From Larkinella punicea (lineage in GTDB: Bacteria; Bacteroidota; Bacteroidia; Cytophagales; Spirosomataceae), in NCBI RefSeq assembly GCF_003334855.1, contig NZ_QOWE01000019.1, positions 124,001 through 188,000 of the forward strand: a stretch of DNA of 64,000 bases, written 5' to 3'. The notes under the pieces are model-generated. The model was not told where the DNA came from and made no database searches. It worked only from the letters and a program-made list of their open reading frames with translations. Position 1 is the first letter of the stretch. Every line of letters starts with the position of its first letter. Below are positions 46,231-55,811 of the stretch, one piece after another. The position numbers and the translations under genes are program-made.

Positions 46231-48369
46231 TTAAGGCAGGGCGAATGCCACAACCTGATTCCCTTTTTTCGTCCCTAATTTTGTACCCCCACACGCAATC
46301 ACGACGTATTGCTTTCCGCCGAGCTGAAACGTACTGGGTGTAGCGAAACCAGCCGCCGGAAGTTTGTATTCCCAAAGTAACTTGCCGTTCCGTTTGTTGT
46401 AAGCTCGAAACATGCCATCCCGTGTAGCCGCAATGAACAACAACCCACCTGCCGTAACCACCGGACCACCGTAGTTTTCGCTGCCTGTGGGCGGAGTCCC
46501 GGCTGCTTTCAGTTCAGGATATTCGCCCAGTACATTCTGCCACACCCGCTTACCCGTATTCAGGTCAATGGCCGTCAGCGTACCCCAAGGGGGCGAAATA
46601 GCCGGATAGCCTTTGCTATCCAGGAATTTGGTATATCCCGTGATTTTATACGGCAATGGCGGTTTTGTTGCCGAACCGGTTTTCGCTACCCCCATCACTT
46701 CCTGTTTTTCGTCACCGAATAGAAAAGCAATGAGCGCCTGTTTTTCAGCCGGTTTTAGCGCCGTAAAACCGGGCATCATTCCTTTGCCGTTGTTCACAAT
46801 CTGCCGAACGTAATCGCGGTCGCGTCGTTGCCCGATTTCCACCAGCGACGGATAGCCGCTTTGGGCATTGCCCTGGCGATCGCGCCCGTGACAACCCGAA
46901 CAGTTGAGCGTATACACCTGCTCGCCCGCACTCAGGTGAGCCAGTTCGCTCTGTTTGGGTGCGTCGATCATGGTCAATATCCAGGCCATTTCGTTGGCAT
47001 TGACGTAGAGAATACCACTCGGATCGACGGCCGAGCCACCCCACTCGGCTCCTCCGTCAATACCTGGAAACACGAGCGTGCCCCGTTTATCGGGTGGAGC
47101 GTAATACCCCTTTTTGATCCGCCGAAATAAGGCCGTGAGCGAATCCCGATCGGTGCTGTAAGGGTTCATATCCGATTCAGTCAGTGATTGACGCGAAAAT
47201 GGTGAGGGTCCAAGCGGTTTGGGCTGCGTAGGCCAGGTAGCTTCACCGGGGAGTGTGCTTTGTTCGACGGCTACTTCTTTGATCGGAAACAACGATTTAC
47301 CCGTCACCCGGTCAAAGACCAGCACATGCCCCGATTTGGTCGTCAATGCCACCGCATCGATCCGTCGGGGCTTACCATCTGCCCCTTTTTGCTCAATCGT
47401 GAGCAGGTTAGGGGGAGAGGGAAAATCCCGATCCCAGATGTCGTGATGCACAAACTGATAATGCCAGAGCCGCCTGCCCGTCCGGGCGTCGAGGGCCAGC
47501 AGGCAATTGGCAAACAGGTTTGTGCCTTTGCGGTTCCCACCGTAAAAGTCGAAAGCCGCCGAACCCGTGGGTACGTAGACAATCCCCCTCTGGCGGTCGA
47601 TGGCCATCCCTGCCCAATTATTGACAGCCCCCACGTCGGTATTTTTCCAGGTCTCTTTGGGCCAGGTTTCGTATCCATATTCACCGGGATGCGGAATGGT
47701 ATGAAACACCCAGGCCAGTTTGCCCGTCCGGACATCAAATGCCTGAATATGCCCCGGGGCCGCATCCGAGCCTTCAGACAAACGCATCGGCATGATGATG
47801 ACGTTTTCGAAAATGGTTCCGGGCGTATTGGATATCACGAACTTGTTTTTCGCCTGCTCACCCAGACCCGTACGAAGACTGATCCGTCCGGTTTCGCCGA
47901 AGCTGGATATAGGTTTGCCGGTCTGCTCATCAAGCGCATAAAGCCACGGGCCTGTGGTAAACAAAATACGGCTGTCGTCTTTGCCATCGGTCCAGTACGT
48001 TACGCCCCGGCTAGTGCTGGTGTTCGATTTGAAAGGGTCGCCAAAACGCCATAATTCCCGGCCCGTAGCGGCATCGAGGGCAAAGACCTGGAGAGCCGAG
48101 GAAATGCCATACAGCACGCCTTTGACGATGATGGGGTTCATCTGCATCTGGCCCGTGTCGGGAGCCGAATACGACCAGGCTACCTGCAATTTCTGGACGT
48201 TGCCGGTATCGATCCGGGTCAGTGGGGAGTAGTGATTGCGATCGGGACCACCCAGGTATTCAGGCCAGTCGGTATCCGTACTCTCCTGAAAACGAGGATA
48301 GAAAGCAAGACAACCCAGGATGATTGCCATCAACAGAATCGGTCGAAACATAACTATAAGGTTATTCAT
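46231..48369 (-). CDS. PQQ-dependent dehydrogenase with inserted cytochrome c domain, paralog 1
   Basis: 712 residues, exported. It is an eight-bladed PQQ beta-propeller (WPEYLGGPDRNHYSPLTRI, GRELWRFGDPF, FVHHDIWDRDFPSPPN) related to membrane-type glucose and other aldose dehydrogenases. A heme-c domain with CSGCHGRDRQGN (CSGCH at 490-494) lies inside the chain, before the final propeller blades (PPWGTLTAIDLNTGKRVW to YVVIACGGTKLG). Sugar electrons would pass from PQQ to heme and then to the respiratory chain. Two starts are possible (48369 or 48351). It follows a paralog in the same operon, 24 nt away. Confidence 0.9.
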   Translation of the reverse strand: MNNLIVMFRPILLMAIILGCLAFYPRFQESTDTDWPEYLGGPDRNHYSPLTRIDTGNVQKLQVAWSYSAPDTGQMQMNPIIVKGVLYGISSALQVFALDAATGRELWRFGDPFKSNTSTSRGVTYWTDGKDDSRILFTTGPWLYALDEQTGKPISSFGETGRISLRTGLGEQAKNKFVISNTPGTIFENVIIMPMRLSEGSDAAPGHIQAFDVRTGKLAWVFHTIPHPGEYGYETWPKETWKNTDVGAVNNWAGMAIDRQRGIVYVPTGSAAFDFYGGNRKGTNLFANCLLALDARTGRRLWHYQFVHHDIWDRDFPSPPNLLTIEQKGADGKPRRIDAVALTTKSGHVLVFDRVTGKSLFPIKEVAVEQSTLPGEATWPTQPKPLGPSPFSRQSLTESDMNPYSTDRDSLTALFRRIKKGYYAPPDKRGTLVFPGIDGGAEWGGSAVDPSGILYVNANEMAWILTMIDAPKQSELAHLSAGEQVYTLNCSGCHGRDRQGNAQSGYPSLVEIGQRRDRDYVRQIVNNGKGMMPGFTALKPAEKQALIAFLFGDEKQEVMGVAKTGSATKPPLPYKITGYTKFLDSKGYPAISPPWGTLTAIDLNTGKRVWQNVLGEYPELKAAGTPPTGSENYGGPVVTAGGLLFIAATRDGMFRAYNKRNGKLLWEYKLPAAGFATPSTFQLGGKQYVVIACGGTKLGTKKGNQVVAFALP

Positions 48370-48393
48370 GGGTACTTCTTAGTCAATCATCTC

Positions 48394-50517
48394 CTAATCG
48401 CTCAGGCAAAACGCCACGTATCGATCACCGGAGCGTGTGTTGAGTTTGCCCCCGCCACAGGCAATCACGATGTACTGTTTACCATTGACCACGTAGGTAC
48501 TGGGGGTTGCATACCCGGCGGCTGGTAGTTTCATTTCCCAAACCACCTGACCGGTCTGTTTGTCGAACGCCCGAAATTTCTCATCCCGACTGGCCGCAAT
48601 GAACACCAGCCCACCCGCCGTAACCAGGGGGCCTCCGTAGTTGTCGGTTCCGGTAATCGGCACGCCTTTTTTCGTGAGTTCAGGATATTCGCCCAGCGGC
48701 ACCTGCCAGCGATGTTCGCCGGTGTTCAGGTCAACCGCCGTCAACGTTCCCCAGGGCGGACTGCTAACCGGATAGCCGTTGCGGTCGTACCAGCGGTTGT
48801 AGCCCGTGTGCTGATAGGGAATCACCGCTTTTTGCGTTGAAACGACCGGTTTCTCTGCGGTTTTGTTGAACAGAAAATCGACAACAGCATCGCGCTCGGC
48901 TGGCGAAATATGCGAGAAGGAAGGCATCATACCCCGCCCTTTCAACAACACCTGCACCACCTGATCGCGCGAAAGCCGGTTGCTCACCTGCACCAGCGAG
49001 GGGTATGATCCATCGTGATTGCCTTTGCGGTCCGTTCCGTGGCAGGCCGAGCAATACAACTGATACTGAGCATTACCCGCCACGGTTTGCTGACCCGCGT
49101 TCGGCGATGGCTGCTGTCGGGGAATGAGCGACGTATAAACCGGCACTTCTTTCGAAGGGACGTACAGAATGCCTTCGGGATCGGTAGCCGCCCCACCCCA
49201 CTGGGCACCGCCGTCGGTTCCCGGAAAAAAAACCGTCATCTTACCCGTCAGCGGAACATACGGACCGGTATTGGCTTTCCGCAGCACGTCCACCAACGAA
49301 TCGCGGCTGGCAGCAAACGAATTGATTTCTTTTTCGGTAAAAGACTGACGGGCAAACGGGGCGGGTCGCTGCGGAATGGGCTGGGTCGGGCTCGCCTGTT
49401 CACCCGAAACCGCTTCCTGGGGAAAGGGCGTTTCTTTGATCGGGAAAATGGGTTTGCCCGTGATGCGGTCGAACACAAACGTAAAGCCCTGCTTCGTTAC
49501 CAGGGCCACCACGTCGATTTTGCGGGGCCGCCCGTCTGAGCCTTTTTGCGTGATGGTGAGCAGATTGGGGGGCGCAGGCGGATCACGGTCCCAGATGTCG
49601 TGATGGACGAGCTGATAGTGCCAGAGCTTCTTGCCCGTAGCGGCATCGAGTGCCAGTAAACAATTGGCATACAGATTATTGCCTTTCCGATTACCCCCGT
49701 AAAAATCGTGAGCCGCCGAGCCGGTCGGAGCGTAAAGAATGCCCCGCTTGCGGTCGATCGCCATGCCCATCCAGGGGTTAGCCGCCCCAATCCGTTGGCG
49801 CGGATTGGCCGGCGACCAGGTTTCGTAACCGGCTTCGCCTTTCATCGGAATCGTGTGGAATGTCCAGACCAGTTGGCCCGTCCGGGTGTCGAACGCCCGA
49901 ATGTCGCCCAGCAAAGCCGTTTCACTTTCCGAAAACCGGGCACCGACGATGATGCGGTTTTTGTAGATCGTATTCGGCGTATTGGACACCACGTAGTGAT
50001 CGGCACCGGGTCGCTCGATGCCGGTTTTCAGGTCGATTCGTCCGTGATCGCCAAAGCCATCGATGAGTTTGCCCGTTCGGGCATCCAGCGCGTGTAGCCA
50101 CGAACCGGCTCCAAAGAAAATCCGTTGATCGGCACCATCGGCCCAGTACGTAACCCCCCGGCTGAGGGTGCCGCCGTTATCGGTCAGGGCCGTTTTCCAG
50201 ATGGGTTTACCCATAGCGGCTTCCACCGCAAACGCCTGTGTATTCGCCGACACGCCGTACAGGACGCCATCGATGATGAGGGGATTGCATTGCATCTGGG
50301 TGCGATTGCGCAACGTATCGGCCCCACCCGACGCATACATCCAGGCTACTTTCAACTGCTTGACGTTGGTACGATTGATCTGGTCGAGTGGCGAGTAATG
50401 ACTCCGGGAGCCATCGCCATTGTATTCGGGCCAGTCGGTCGTGACGTCGGCCAGTTGAAAAGCCAGCGCGGCACTAAACGCCAGACAGCCTCCCAGGGCC
50501 AGTAGTCTTTTCTGCAT
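48394..50517 (-). CDS. PQQ-dependent dehydrogenase with inserted cytochrome c domain, paralog 2
   Basis: 707 residues with the same architecture as the downstream gene product: signal peptide ending near LAFQLA, a PQQ propeller (WPEYNGDGSRSHYSPLDQI, LVHHDIWDRDPPAPPN), an inserted heme-c site CSACHGTDRKGNHDG, then the last blades (SPPWGTLTAVDLNTGEHRW, IVIACGGGKLNTRSG). Periplasmic oxidation of a sugar is predicted; the tandem copies may differ in substrate. It lies between the alpha/beta hydrolase gene (21 nt) and the paralog (24 nt). No PQQ biosynthesis genes are in the window. Confidence 0.9.
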   Translation of the reverse strand: MQKRLLALGGCLAFSAALAFQLADVTTDWPEYNGDGSRSHYSPLDQINRTNVKQLKVAWMYASGGADTLRNRTQMQCNPLIIDGVLYGVSANTQAFAVEAAMGKPIWKTALTDNGGTLSRGVTYWADGADQRIFFGAGSWLHALDARTGKLIDGFGDHGRIDLKTGIERPGADHYVVSNTPNTIYKNRIIVGARFSESETALLGDIRAFDTRTGQLVWTFHTIPMKGEAGYETWSPANPRQRIGAANPWMGMAIDRKRGILYAPTGSAAHDFYGGNRKGNNLYANCLLALDAATGKKLWHYQLVHHDIWDRDPPAPPNLLTITQKGSDGRPRKIDVVALVTKQGFTFVFDRITGKPIFPIKETPFPQEAVSGEQASPTQPIPQRPAPFARQSFTEKEINSFAASRDSLVDVLRKANTGPYVPLTGKMTVFFPGTDGGAQWGGAATDPEGILYVPSKEVPVYTSLIPRQQPSPNAGQQTVAGNAQYQLYCSACHGTDRKGNHDGSYPSLVQVSNRLSRDQVVQVLLKGRGMMPSFSHISPAERDAVVDFLFNKTAEKPVVSTQKAVIPYQHTGYNRWYDRNGYPVSSPPWGTLTAVDLNTGEHRWQVPLGEYPELTKKGVPITGTDNYGGPLVTAGGLVFIAASRDEKFRAFDKQTGQVVWEMKLPAAGYATPSTYVVNGKQYIVIACGGGKLNTRSGDRYVAFCLSD

Positions 50518-50538
50518 CGGATGGTTCAGGAAATAGGG

Positions 50539-51462
50539 CTATTTCGTGTTGGTTTTGGGGAGCAGATAGCCGAGCCTGGTTAAAAACTGGTCCGTTAGGT
50601 CGATAATCTGTTGGTTGAGTTCCTGATTGGCATTAAAGAAACCGTGTTTCTGTCCGGCAAAGCGGTGTAATTCGCAACGGTTGCCAGCGGCCTGCATTCG
50701 TTCACAAAATTCCTCCGCGTTCTGAATCGGCACCGTCGTATCGGCCTCGCCATGAAAAAGAATAGTGGGCGGTATTCCGGGCCGTATGTGCGCCACGGGC
50801 GAAAGGGATTCTGCCCGGTCGCCTAATCGTTCGTAGCCATAGCCCCCAACGGTTGTTTTGGTAACCGGATTCATCAAAACCAGGGCACTGGGTCTGGTGC
50901 TGACCGACTGATCTTCACCGGGTTCGTCGATCAGGTCCAAAACCGCCGTCGCCAGAGCCAGATGACCACCCGCCGAACCGCCAGCCGCCACAATCCGGTC
51001 CGGCTGAATCCCCAATCGGCTGGCATTTTTGCGCACCCAGCGCATGGCCGATCGGGCATCCTGCACGGCTTCAAACGGCGTGGTTTGCTGCCGACTCGAA
51101 ACCCGGTAGTCGAACGCAATCGTGATCATGCCCCGGTCGGCAAAATAATGACAGGCCTTTTCAAACTGGGTGACACGCCCGCGGACCCAGCCGCCCCCAA
51201 AAAAGAAAACGAGGGCCGGGTATGTTTTTCCCGGCTGGTTATCCGGCGGATAGATGATGCTCGCCCGCAAATCGGTTGGCCCGGTCTGTTTATAGATTTC
51301 AACCTGCGCCTGGGGTAATACGCGTTGGGCCAGTTGCAGGGTATCGCGGCTTTGGGCAGAGGCTACGCAGCAACTGAGTAACCACAGCCCCAGCAGCGCA
51401 TACCGATGGGCTGAACGACGATTTCCCGGTTTATTCGTGGCAGTGGCTACGGAGTGTTCCAT
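50539..51462 (-). CDS. Alpha/beta hydrolase esterase (BD-FAE / HSL-like)
   Basis: 307 residues, exported. Oxyanion-loop motif FFFGGGW (86-92), nucleophile elbow GGSAGGH (Ser163), acid in HGEADTTVPI (Asp241) and His in GQKHGFFN (His273) form a complete catalytic triad of the carbohydrate-esterase-like hydrolases that remove acetyl or feruloyl groups. It differs from the double-domain esterases elsewhere in the locus. It overlaps nothing but sits 2 nt after the isomerase gene, so it is coexpressed. Confidence 0.87.
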   Translation of the reverse strand: MEHSVATATNKPGNRRSAHRYALLGLWLLSCCVASAQSRDTLQLAQRVLPQAQVEIYKQTGPTDLRASIIYPPDNQPGKTYPALVFFFGGGWVRGRVTQFEKACHYFADRGMITIAFDYRVSSRQQTTPFEAVQDARSAMRWVRKNASRLGIQPDRIVAAGGSAGGHLALATAVLDLIDEPGEDQSVSTRPSALVLMNPVTKTTVGGYGYERLGDRAESLSPVAHIRPGIPPTILFHGEADTTVPIQNAEEFCERMQAAGNRCELHRFAGQKHGFFNANQELNQQIIDLTDQFLTRLGYLLPKTNTK

Positions 51463-51464
51463 GG

Positions 51465-52361
51465 CTAAAAATAGTGCTGGATGGCTTTCGGATAATCAGC
51501 AAAAGCCAGTTCCGGCTCCGGGATTTCGGGATGCCACATTTTTTCCCATTCCAGGCTGTAATAGCCAGAATAACCGCCCGCTTTCAACGCATCGATCGCT
51601 TCCTGAAGCGGGGCTTCGCCTTTGCCAATAAACGTATAGGCGGGTTTTCCGGCCACCATACGACCATCTTTGATGTGGGTATGACGGATGTATTTTTTGA
51701 GCGTTTGATACACCTCCGCCGGTGGCTCTTTGGTGACCGACCACATATTGAAAATATCCCAGATCAGCCCGACGTTCGGATGCCCGGCCTTTTGCAGAAT
51801 CTCAAGCAAGACGTCTTTCCAAACCACCTCGCCATGTGACTCCAGCAGCACCGTTACGTTGGCATCTTTTGCGTACGTTCCCAGTTCCAGCAGGTTTTCG
51901 CTAATGAGATTGATGGTTTGCTGCCGATCCTGATCCTTGGGTAAATCGTTGGGAAAAACCCGAACGTACGGGCAGGCCAGTTGCTGAGCCAGTTCGATGA
52001 AGCGTTTGGCTTCGTCCATGTTTTTCTGCCGTTTGGCCGCATCCATCCAATGCAGATTAGCCGACGAACCTAAGTTACAGATTTTAAGATTATTATCCGC
52101 AAACAACCGGCGTGATTCGGCAATGGACGTGCTGAACTCCGGGCGTTTGGGCAGGAACATCTCTTTTTCCAATCCCCGGATTTCAATGGCTTCGTACTTT
52201 TCGGCAACGGCGGTTTTGACGATTTTCGCCAACGGCCAGGTCGGGCAGCCCAACGTCGAGAATGCCAGGCGCGGTTTGGCTTTTTTGACCGTCAATCCCA
52301 ACGTGGCCACCCCGGCCAGTCCAGCGGTTGTCTTTAAAAACGTTCTGCGTGTAGTGTTCAT
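51465..52361 (-). CDS. Sugar phosphate isomerase/epimerase-like TIM barrel, Tat-exported
   Basis: 298 residues. MNTTRRTFLKTTAGLAGV is a Tat signal, and the rest is an AP-endonuclease-2/xylose-isomerase-like TIM barrel. Likely metal ligands are in VLLESHGE, GLIWDIFNM, RHTHIKDG and YSLEWEKM. Such exported members are common in glycan-degradation clusters; substrates include keto- and 3-keto-sugars, but this one is unknown. Start ATG 52361 is chosen for the signal; the in-frame ATG at 52421 would extend into the sulfatase gene. It sits 43 nt after the sulfatase. Confidence 0.83.
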   Translation of the reverse strand: MNTTRRTFLKTTAGLAGVATLGLTVKKAKPRLAFSTLGCPTWPLAKIVKTAVAEKYEAIEIRGLEKEMFLPKRPEFSTSIAESRRLFADNNLKICNLGSSANLHWMDAAKRQKNMDEAKRFIELAQQLACPYVRVFPNDLPKDQDRQQTINLISENLLELGTYAKDANVTVLLESHGEVVWKDVLLEILQKAGHPNVGLIWDIFNMWSVTKEPPAEVYQTLKKYIRHTHIKDGRMVAGKPAYTFIGKGEAPLQEAIDALKAGGYSGYYSLEWEKMWHPEIPEPELAFADYPKAIQHYF

Positions 52362-52404
52362 TTGTAGAGAAGAAAAAGGACACCGTTTTTTTACTTGTTC
52401 CGGG

Positions 52405-53970
52405 TCAACGGCTTCGTCCATTGTATTGAATCTCCCGTAGTTTGGCCCGGAGTTCAGTCACCACTTTTCGGTTCGATTCGTATAGATTGACGTTTTCGCC
52501 GGGGTCACTTTCCAGATTATAAAGCTGACCGGGTGGATTGCCGGGCTCGAATTTGTAATCCCACGAGTGCGGCCCCATGCGGATGTATTTCTTCTCGTCC
52601 CAATCATAACCACCCCCTCCCTGGCCGGAGATGAACTTCCACGGACCTTGTCGGATGGCAAACAGGCCGCTTTTGCCATCCACCACCAGCGTCTCCCGAA
52701 TGGGTTTTGCCGGTTTTGTGCCCTTCAGTTCATGCAGGAAACTATAACTGTCCTCGCCCGCATTCCAGGGCAGGGTAACTTTTTGCATTTCGGCTACCGT
52801 AGCCACCATGTCAATCAAGCCTACCAGCTTAGTGGAAACCGTCTGGGCCCTGGTAACGCCCGGCCACCGAACCAGCAACGGAATGTGTACCCCACCTTCA
52901 TAAGCTTCGGTTTTTTGTCCGGAAAACGGCGCATTGGGTTTATGACCATTGAACTCTGCATTCCGGGTATTTTGGGGATAGCGCACACCTCCATTGTCGC
53001 TGGAAAAAATAACAATGGTATTTTTGGTTAGCCCTTTTTTGTCCAGTGCCTTCAGTATTTCTCCAACCGACCAGTCGAGTTCGTTGATAAAGTCGCCGTA
53101 AACACCGATGGAACTGGTCCCTTTGAACCGTTGATGGGGGGCGAGTGGGCCATGGATGTTCCGGTGCGCTACATACAGAAAAAAGGGCCGGTCCGACGTT
53201 CGGTTTTTTGTCCCTTGTTTTTCAATCCAGTCCACGACTTTATGGGTCATGGCAATGCCCAGATCGGGGTGGGCATATCGAATATCTTCCTCACCCATGA
53301 AGTCATGGTTGGGCGTTGGGGGAGGTAGTCGTTCATAATAGGACGTCTCAGTTCCATCCCAACGTTTATCCAGCTTGATCTGCATGTTTTTATCCTTCGT
53401 CAAGCCCACTACACGGTGATTTTCAATGTACACGAACGGTTTTAAGCCCACGTGCGGCACCCCCCAGAAATAGTCGAATCCGGCTTCCAGCGGCCCCGGC
53501 TTTAATGGCAGGTTATAATCCGCCCCCTTGTAATCATCCCAACCGGGCGTACCTGGCAGTCCGAAACCCAGGTGCCATTTGCCCAGCAGGGCCGTATGAT
53601 AGCCTTTGGCCTGCAGAATTTTGGGTAAAGTCAGTCGGTTGGTGTCAATTAGCATCGGGTCGGGCGACCAGATGGTTTGATGGCCGTTCCAGGTGCGCCA
53701 GGCGTAGCGACCCGTCATTAGGGCGTAGCGGGTTGGTGTACAAACGGAGTGAGGTGAATAGGCATTCTCAAACCGCATACCCTCCTTAGCCAGTCGGTCG
53801 ATGTTAGGCGTGGATACTTTGGTAGCTCCATTACAGCTTAAATCGCCATAACCTAAATCGTCGGCCAGGATAAAAATGATATTTGGTTTGCTGGCAATCT
53901 GCCCCAGACTCGGCATGACCTGTAGCATGGAACCGGCAAGAATAAATAGAGCGAGGGCTTTGCGTTTCAT
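52405..53970 (-). CDS. Sulfatase, family S1 (C-T-P-T-R type)
   Basis: 521 residues with signal peptide ending LGQIA. Metal-binding ADDLGYGDLSCNG (36-48), maturation motif CTPTRYALMTGRYAW starting at Cys77 (the C-T-P-T-R variant allowed in type I sulfatases), and SSDNGGVRYP, EAYEGGVHIPLLVRWPG are as in arylsulfatase-A-like enzymes. It is the first gene of its operon (sulfatase, isomerase, hydrolase, two PQQ enzymes, sulfatase) and is preceded by a promoter block shared with the sigma-factor operon, so it may be under ECF control. Confidence 0.93.
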   Translation of the reverse strand: MKRKALALFILAGSMLQVMPSLGQIASKPNIIFILADDLGYGDLSCNGATKVSTPNIDRLAKEGMRFENAYSPHSVCTPTRYALMTGRYAWRTWNGHQTIWSPDPMLIDTNRLTLPKILQAKGYHTALLGKWHLGFGLPGTPGWDDYKGADYNLPLKPGPLEAGFDYFWGVPHVGLKPFVYIENHRVVGLTKDKNMQIKLDKRWDGTETSYYERLPPPTPNHDFMGEEDIRYAHPDLGIAMTHKVVDWIEKQGTKNRTSDRPFFLYVAHRNIHGPLAPHQRFKGTSSIGVYGDFINELDWSVGEILKALDKKGLTKNTIVIFSSDNGGVRYPQNTRNAEFNGHKPNAPFSGQKTEAYEGGVHIPLLVRWPGVTRAQTVSTKLVGLIDMVATVAEMQKVTLPWNAGEDSYSFLHELKGTKPAKPIRETLVVDGKSGLFAIRQGPWKFISGQGGGGYDWDEKKYIRMGPHSWDYKFEPGNPPGQLYNLESDPGENVNLYESNRKVVTELRAKLREIQYNGRSR

Positions 53971-54002
53971 TGGGAAAGCATTCGGTTAGCATTGACTGCC
54001 TG

Positions 54003-54055
54003 AAGACAAGTAAAGCCATCGCAACTACTTACAGGATATTTGACAATTTTTAGTA
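54003..54055 (-). promoter_or_regulatory. Conserved promoter-like block upstream of the sulfatase operon
   Basis: On the minus strand: TACTAAAAA (54055-54047), CCTGTAAGTAGT (54035-54024) and ACTTGTCTT (54011-54003). The last two elements are identical, and have the same 33-nt span, as the block before the ECF sigma gene (44589-44557). The AT-rich segment to the first element is 9 nt shorter here. The sulfatase ATG (53970) is 33 nt downstream. Confidence 0.6.
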
Positions 54056-54083
54056 TTACTTGGATAAAAAGCAATAGAATACA

Positions 54084-54115
54084 GCCTGCCGCACCAGTTT
54101 TTTCGAATAGCAGGC
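54084..54115 (-). terminator. Weak hairpin after the C-S-P-S-R sulfatase gene
   Basis: GCCTGC (54084-54089) and GCAGGC (54110-54115) pair, and outer bases can extend the stem with one bulge. On the minus strand it is followed by a T-rich stretch (TATTCTATTGC then TTTTTATCC). It lies 70 nt after the stop of the 54186 gene and before the conserved promoter block, so it probably divides two operons. Confidence 0.45.
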
Positions 54116-54185
54116 AGCTGTCAGGACCAACAGGACACCTGAATGGACCATGTTTAAATAGGTCAAATTCTAGCTATTTTTCTTT

Positions 54186-55715
54186 TTAGTTGCCATCGCG
54201 CTCCAAAAACGGGGGAAACTCGGCAGCTTTTGGGCCTTTTTTATTTCGTAAATTATTCTGGTGGCCCCGATCTTCATACAACGGAATCGACATCCCATTT
54301 GTCTGTTGCAAAATATCGAACAGTTCCTTATTCATCTGATTGACAACAGTCTGATACGATTCGCTTCGAATCAGGTTGTTCACTTCATTCGGGTCGGTCT
54401 GTAAATCGTAGAGTTCATCCGTATCCCAAATGCCGTGATAATGAATGTATTTGTAGCGATCGGTACGTAGGGCGTGCATCGTGGGCGTTTGCGGAAAATT
54501 GCGTTCCCAGTAGTACTCGTACAAAAGGCCCGTTCGCCACGGTTTCTGCTGACCTTTCAAAAGTGGTAAAAAACTTTTCCCATCCATGTAGGTTGGCACT
54601 TTCAGTCCAGCTACTTCCAAAAAGGTCGGCGCGATGTCGATATTCGCCACCACCTCATTCACCACCGTACCGGGTTTGATCAACTCCGGGCAATGCGCCA
54701 GCATCGGTACGCGCATAGAGGTTTCGTAGGCCGTGCGTTTATCAATCAGGCCGTGCTCACCGAACATAAAGCCATTGTCGCCCATATATACCACCAATGT
54801 CGATTCGAGCATCCCTTCTTTTTGCAGATAATCCAGCACACGACCAACCGATGCGTCGACGCCGGCCAAAGTTTCGGCGTATCGTTTGTAATACATACCA
54901 ATATCCAACTGACTGTGGTACGGATACTCGACGCCATGCCAGGAGTTACGCTGATTCTGTAACCACATTGGGGCATCGTTCTGACTGCCAATGTTCATGC
55001 TAACAGGCGGCTTAAAGGTATGGCCTTTATACCGGTCTTTGTCTCGTTCGGATGGTATAAAATCAGCATGAACGCCCTTATGGGAGAGATAGAGCATAAA
55101 CGGCTTGTCTTTCCTGCGGTGCTCCATAAAATCCAGGGCGTAATCCGTCAATTCGTCGGTGATATAGCCCTTTTGCGGGACTTTTTTGCCGTTCACATTC
55201 AACCCGTTCTTTTCGGGCAAGTACGAGCCCTGTCCTTTGAACGACACCCAATAGTCGAACCCACGCTGCGGATCATCGAATTCTCCGCCCATATGCCATT
55301 TGCCAATCATGGCTGTCTGATACCCCGTTTTTTGCAGATACTGTGAGTAAAAAACAAGATCTTTAGAAACGGGATTGTTGTTATCAACTACCTGATGTCT
55401 GTGGGCATACAACCCCGTCAGGATTGACGCCCGGGACGGTGAGCAAAGAGCCGTAGTTACAAATGCATTGGGCAAATAGGCTCCATTTTTGGCCAGCCGG
55501 TCGAGGTTAGGCGTTTGGATGAACGTCTGCGTTTTCAGAAAACCAAGCGCGTCGTAGCGATGGTCGTCGGTGAGGATGAAAACAATGTTTCGAGGTCTGG
55601 CTGCGGTTGTTTTAGCAAGCGTCAGTGAACCATTAGGCTGACGAACCAGTACCTGTTGCGCCCAGCCATTGGTTAGAAGGATTACAGATAGAAATGTCAA
55701 AAGTATACGGATCAT
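54186..55715 (-). CDS. Sulfatase, family S1 (C-S-P-S-R type)
   Basis: 509 residues from ATG 55715 (MIRILLTFLSVILL, giving a signal peptide ending NGWAQQ). The metal-binding FILTDDHRYDALGF and the maturation motif CSPSRASILTGLYAH (Cys91) are present, with GDNGFMFGEHG and YMDGKSFLPLL in order. This subtype resembles N-sulfoglucosamine sulfohydrolase / iduronate- or choline-type sulfatases, but the match is not specific enough to name the substrate. It follows the agarase-like gene (96 nt) and ends the first PUL operon. Confidence 0.92.
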   Translation of the reverse strand: MIRILLTFLSVILLTNGWAQQVLVRQPNGSLTLAKTTAARPRNIVFILTDDHRYDALGFLKTQTFIQTPNLDRLAKNGAYLPNAFVTTALCSPSRASILTGLYAHRHQVVDNNNPVSKDLVFYSQYLQKTGYQTAMIGKWHMGGEFDDPQRGFDYWVSFKGQGSYLPEKNGLNVNGKKVPQKGYITDELTDYALDFMEHRRKDKPFMLYLSHKGVHADFIPSERDKDRYKGHTFKPPVSMNIGSQNDAPMWLQNQRNSWHGVEYPYHSQLDIGMYYKRYAETLAGVDASVGRVLDYLQKEGMLESTLVVYMGDNGFMFGEHGLIDKRTAYETSMRVPMLAHCPELIKPGTVVNEVVANIDIAPTFLEVAGLKVPTYMDGKSFLPLLKGQQKPWRTGLLYEYYWERNFPQTPTMHALRTDRYKYIHYHGIWDTDELYDLQTDPNEVNNLIRSESYQTVVNQMNKELFDILQQTNGMSIPLYEDRGHQNNLRNKKGPKAAEFPPFLERDGN

Positions 55716-55811
55716 ATTATATGGCAATTTTTCCTGTATAGCAAAAAAGGTCAGAATTATGTGTTCGAATAAGTTTTTATTAGGATAACCGCATTTTTGC
55801 ATTCGACCCGA

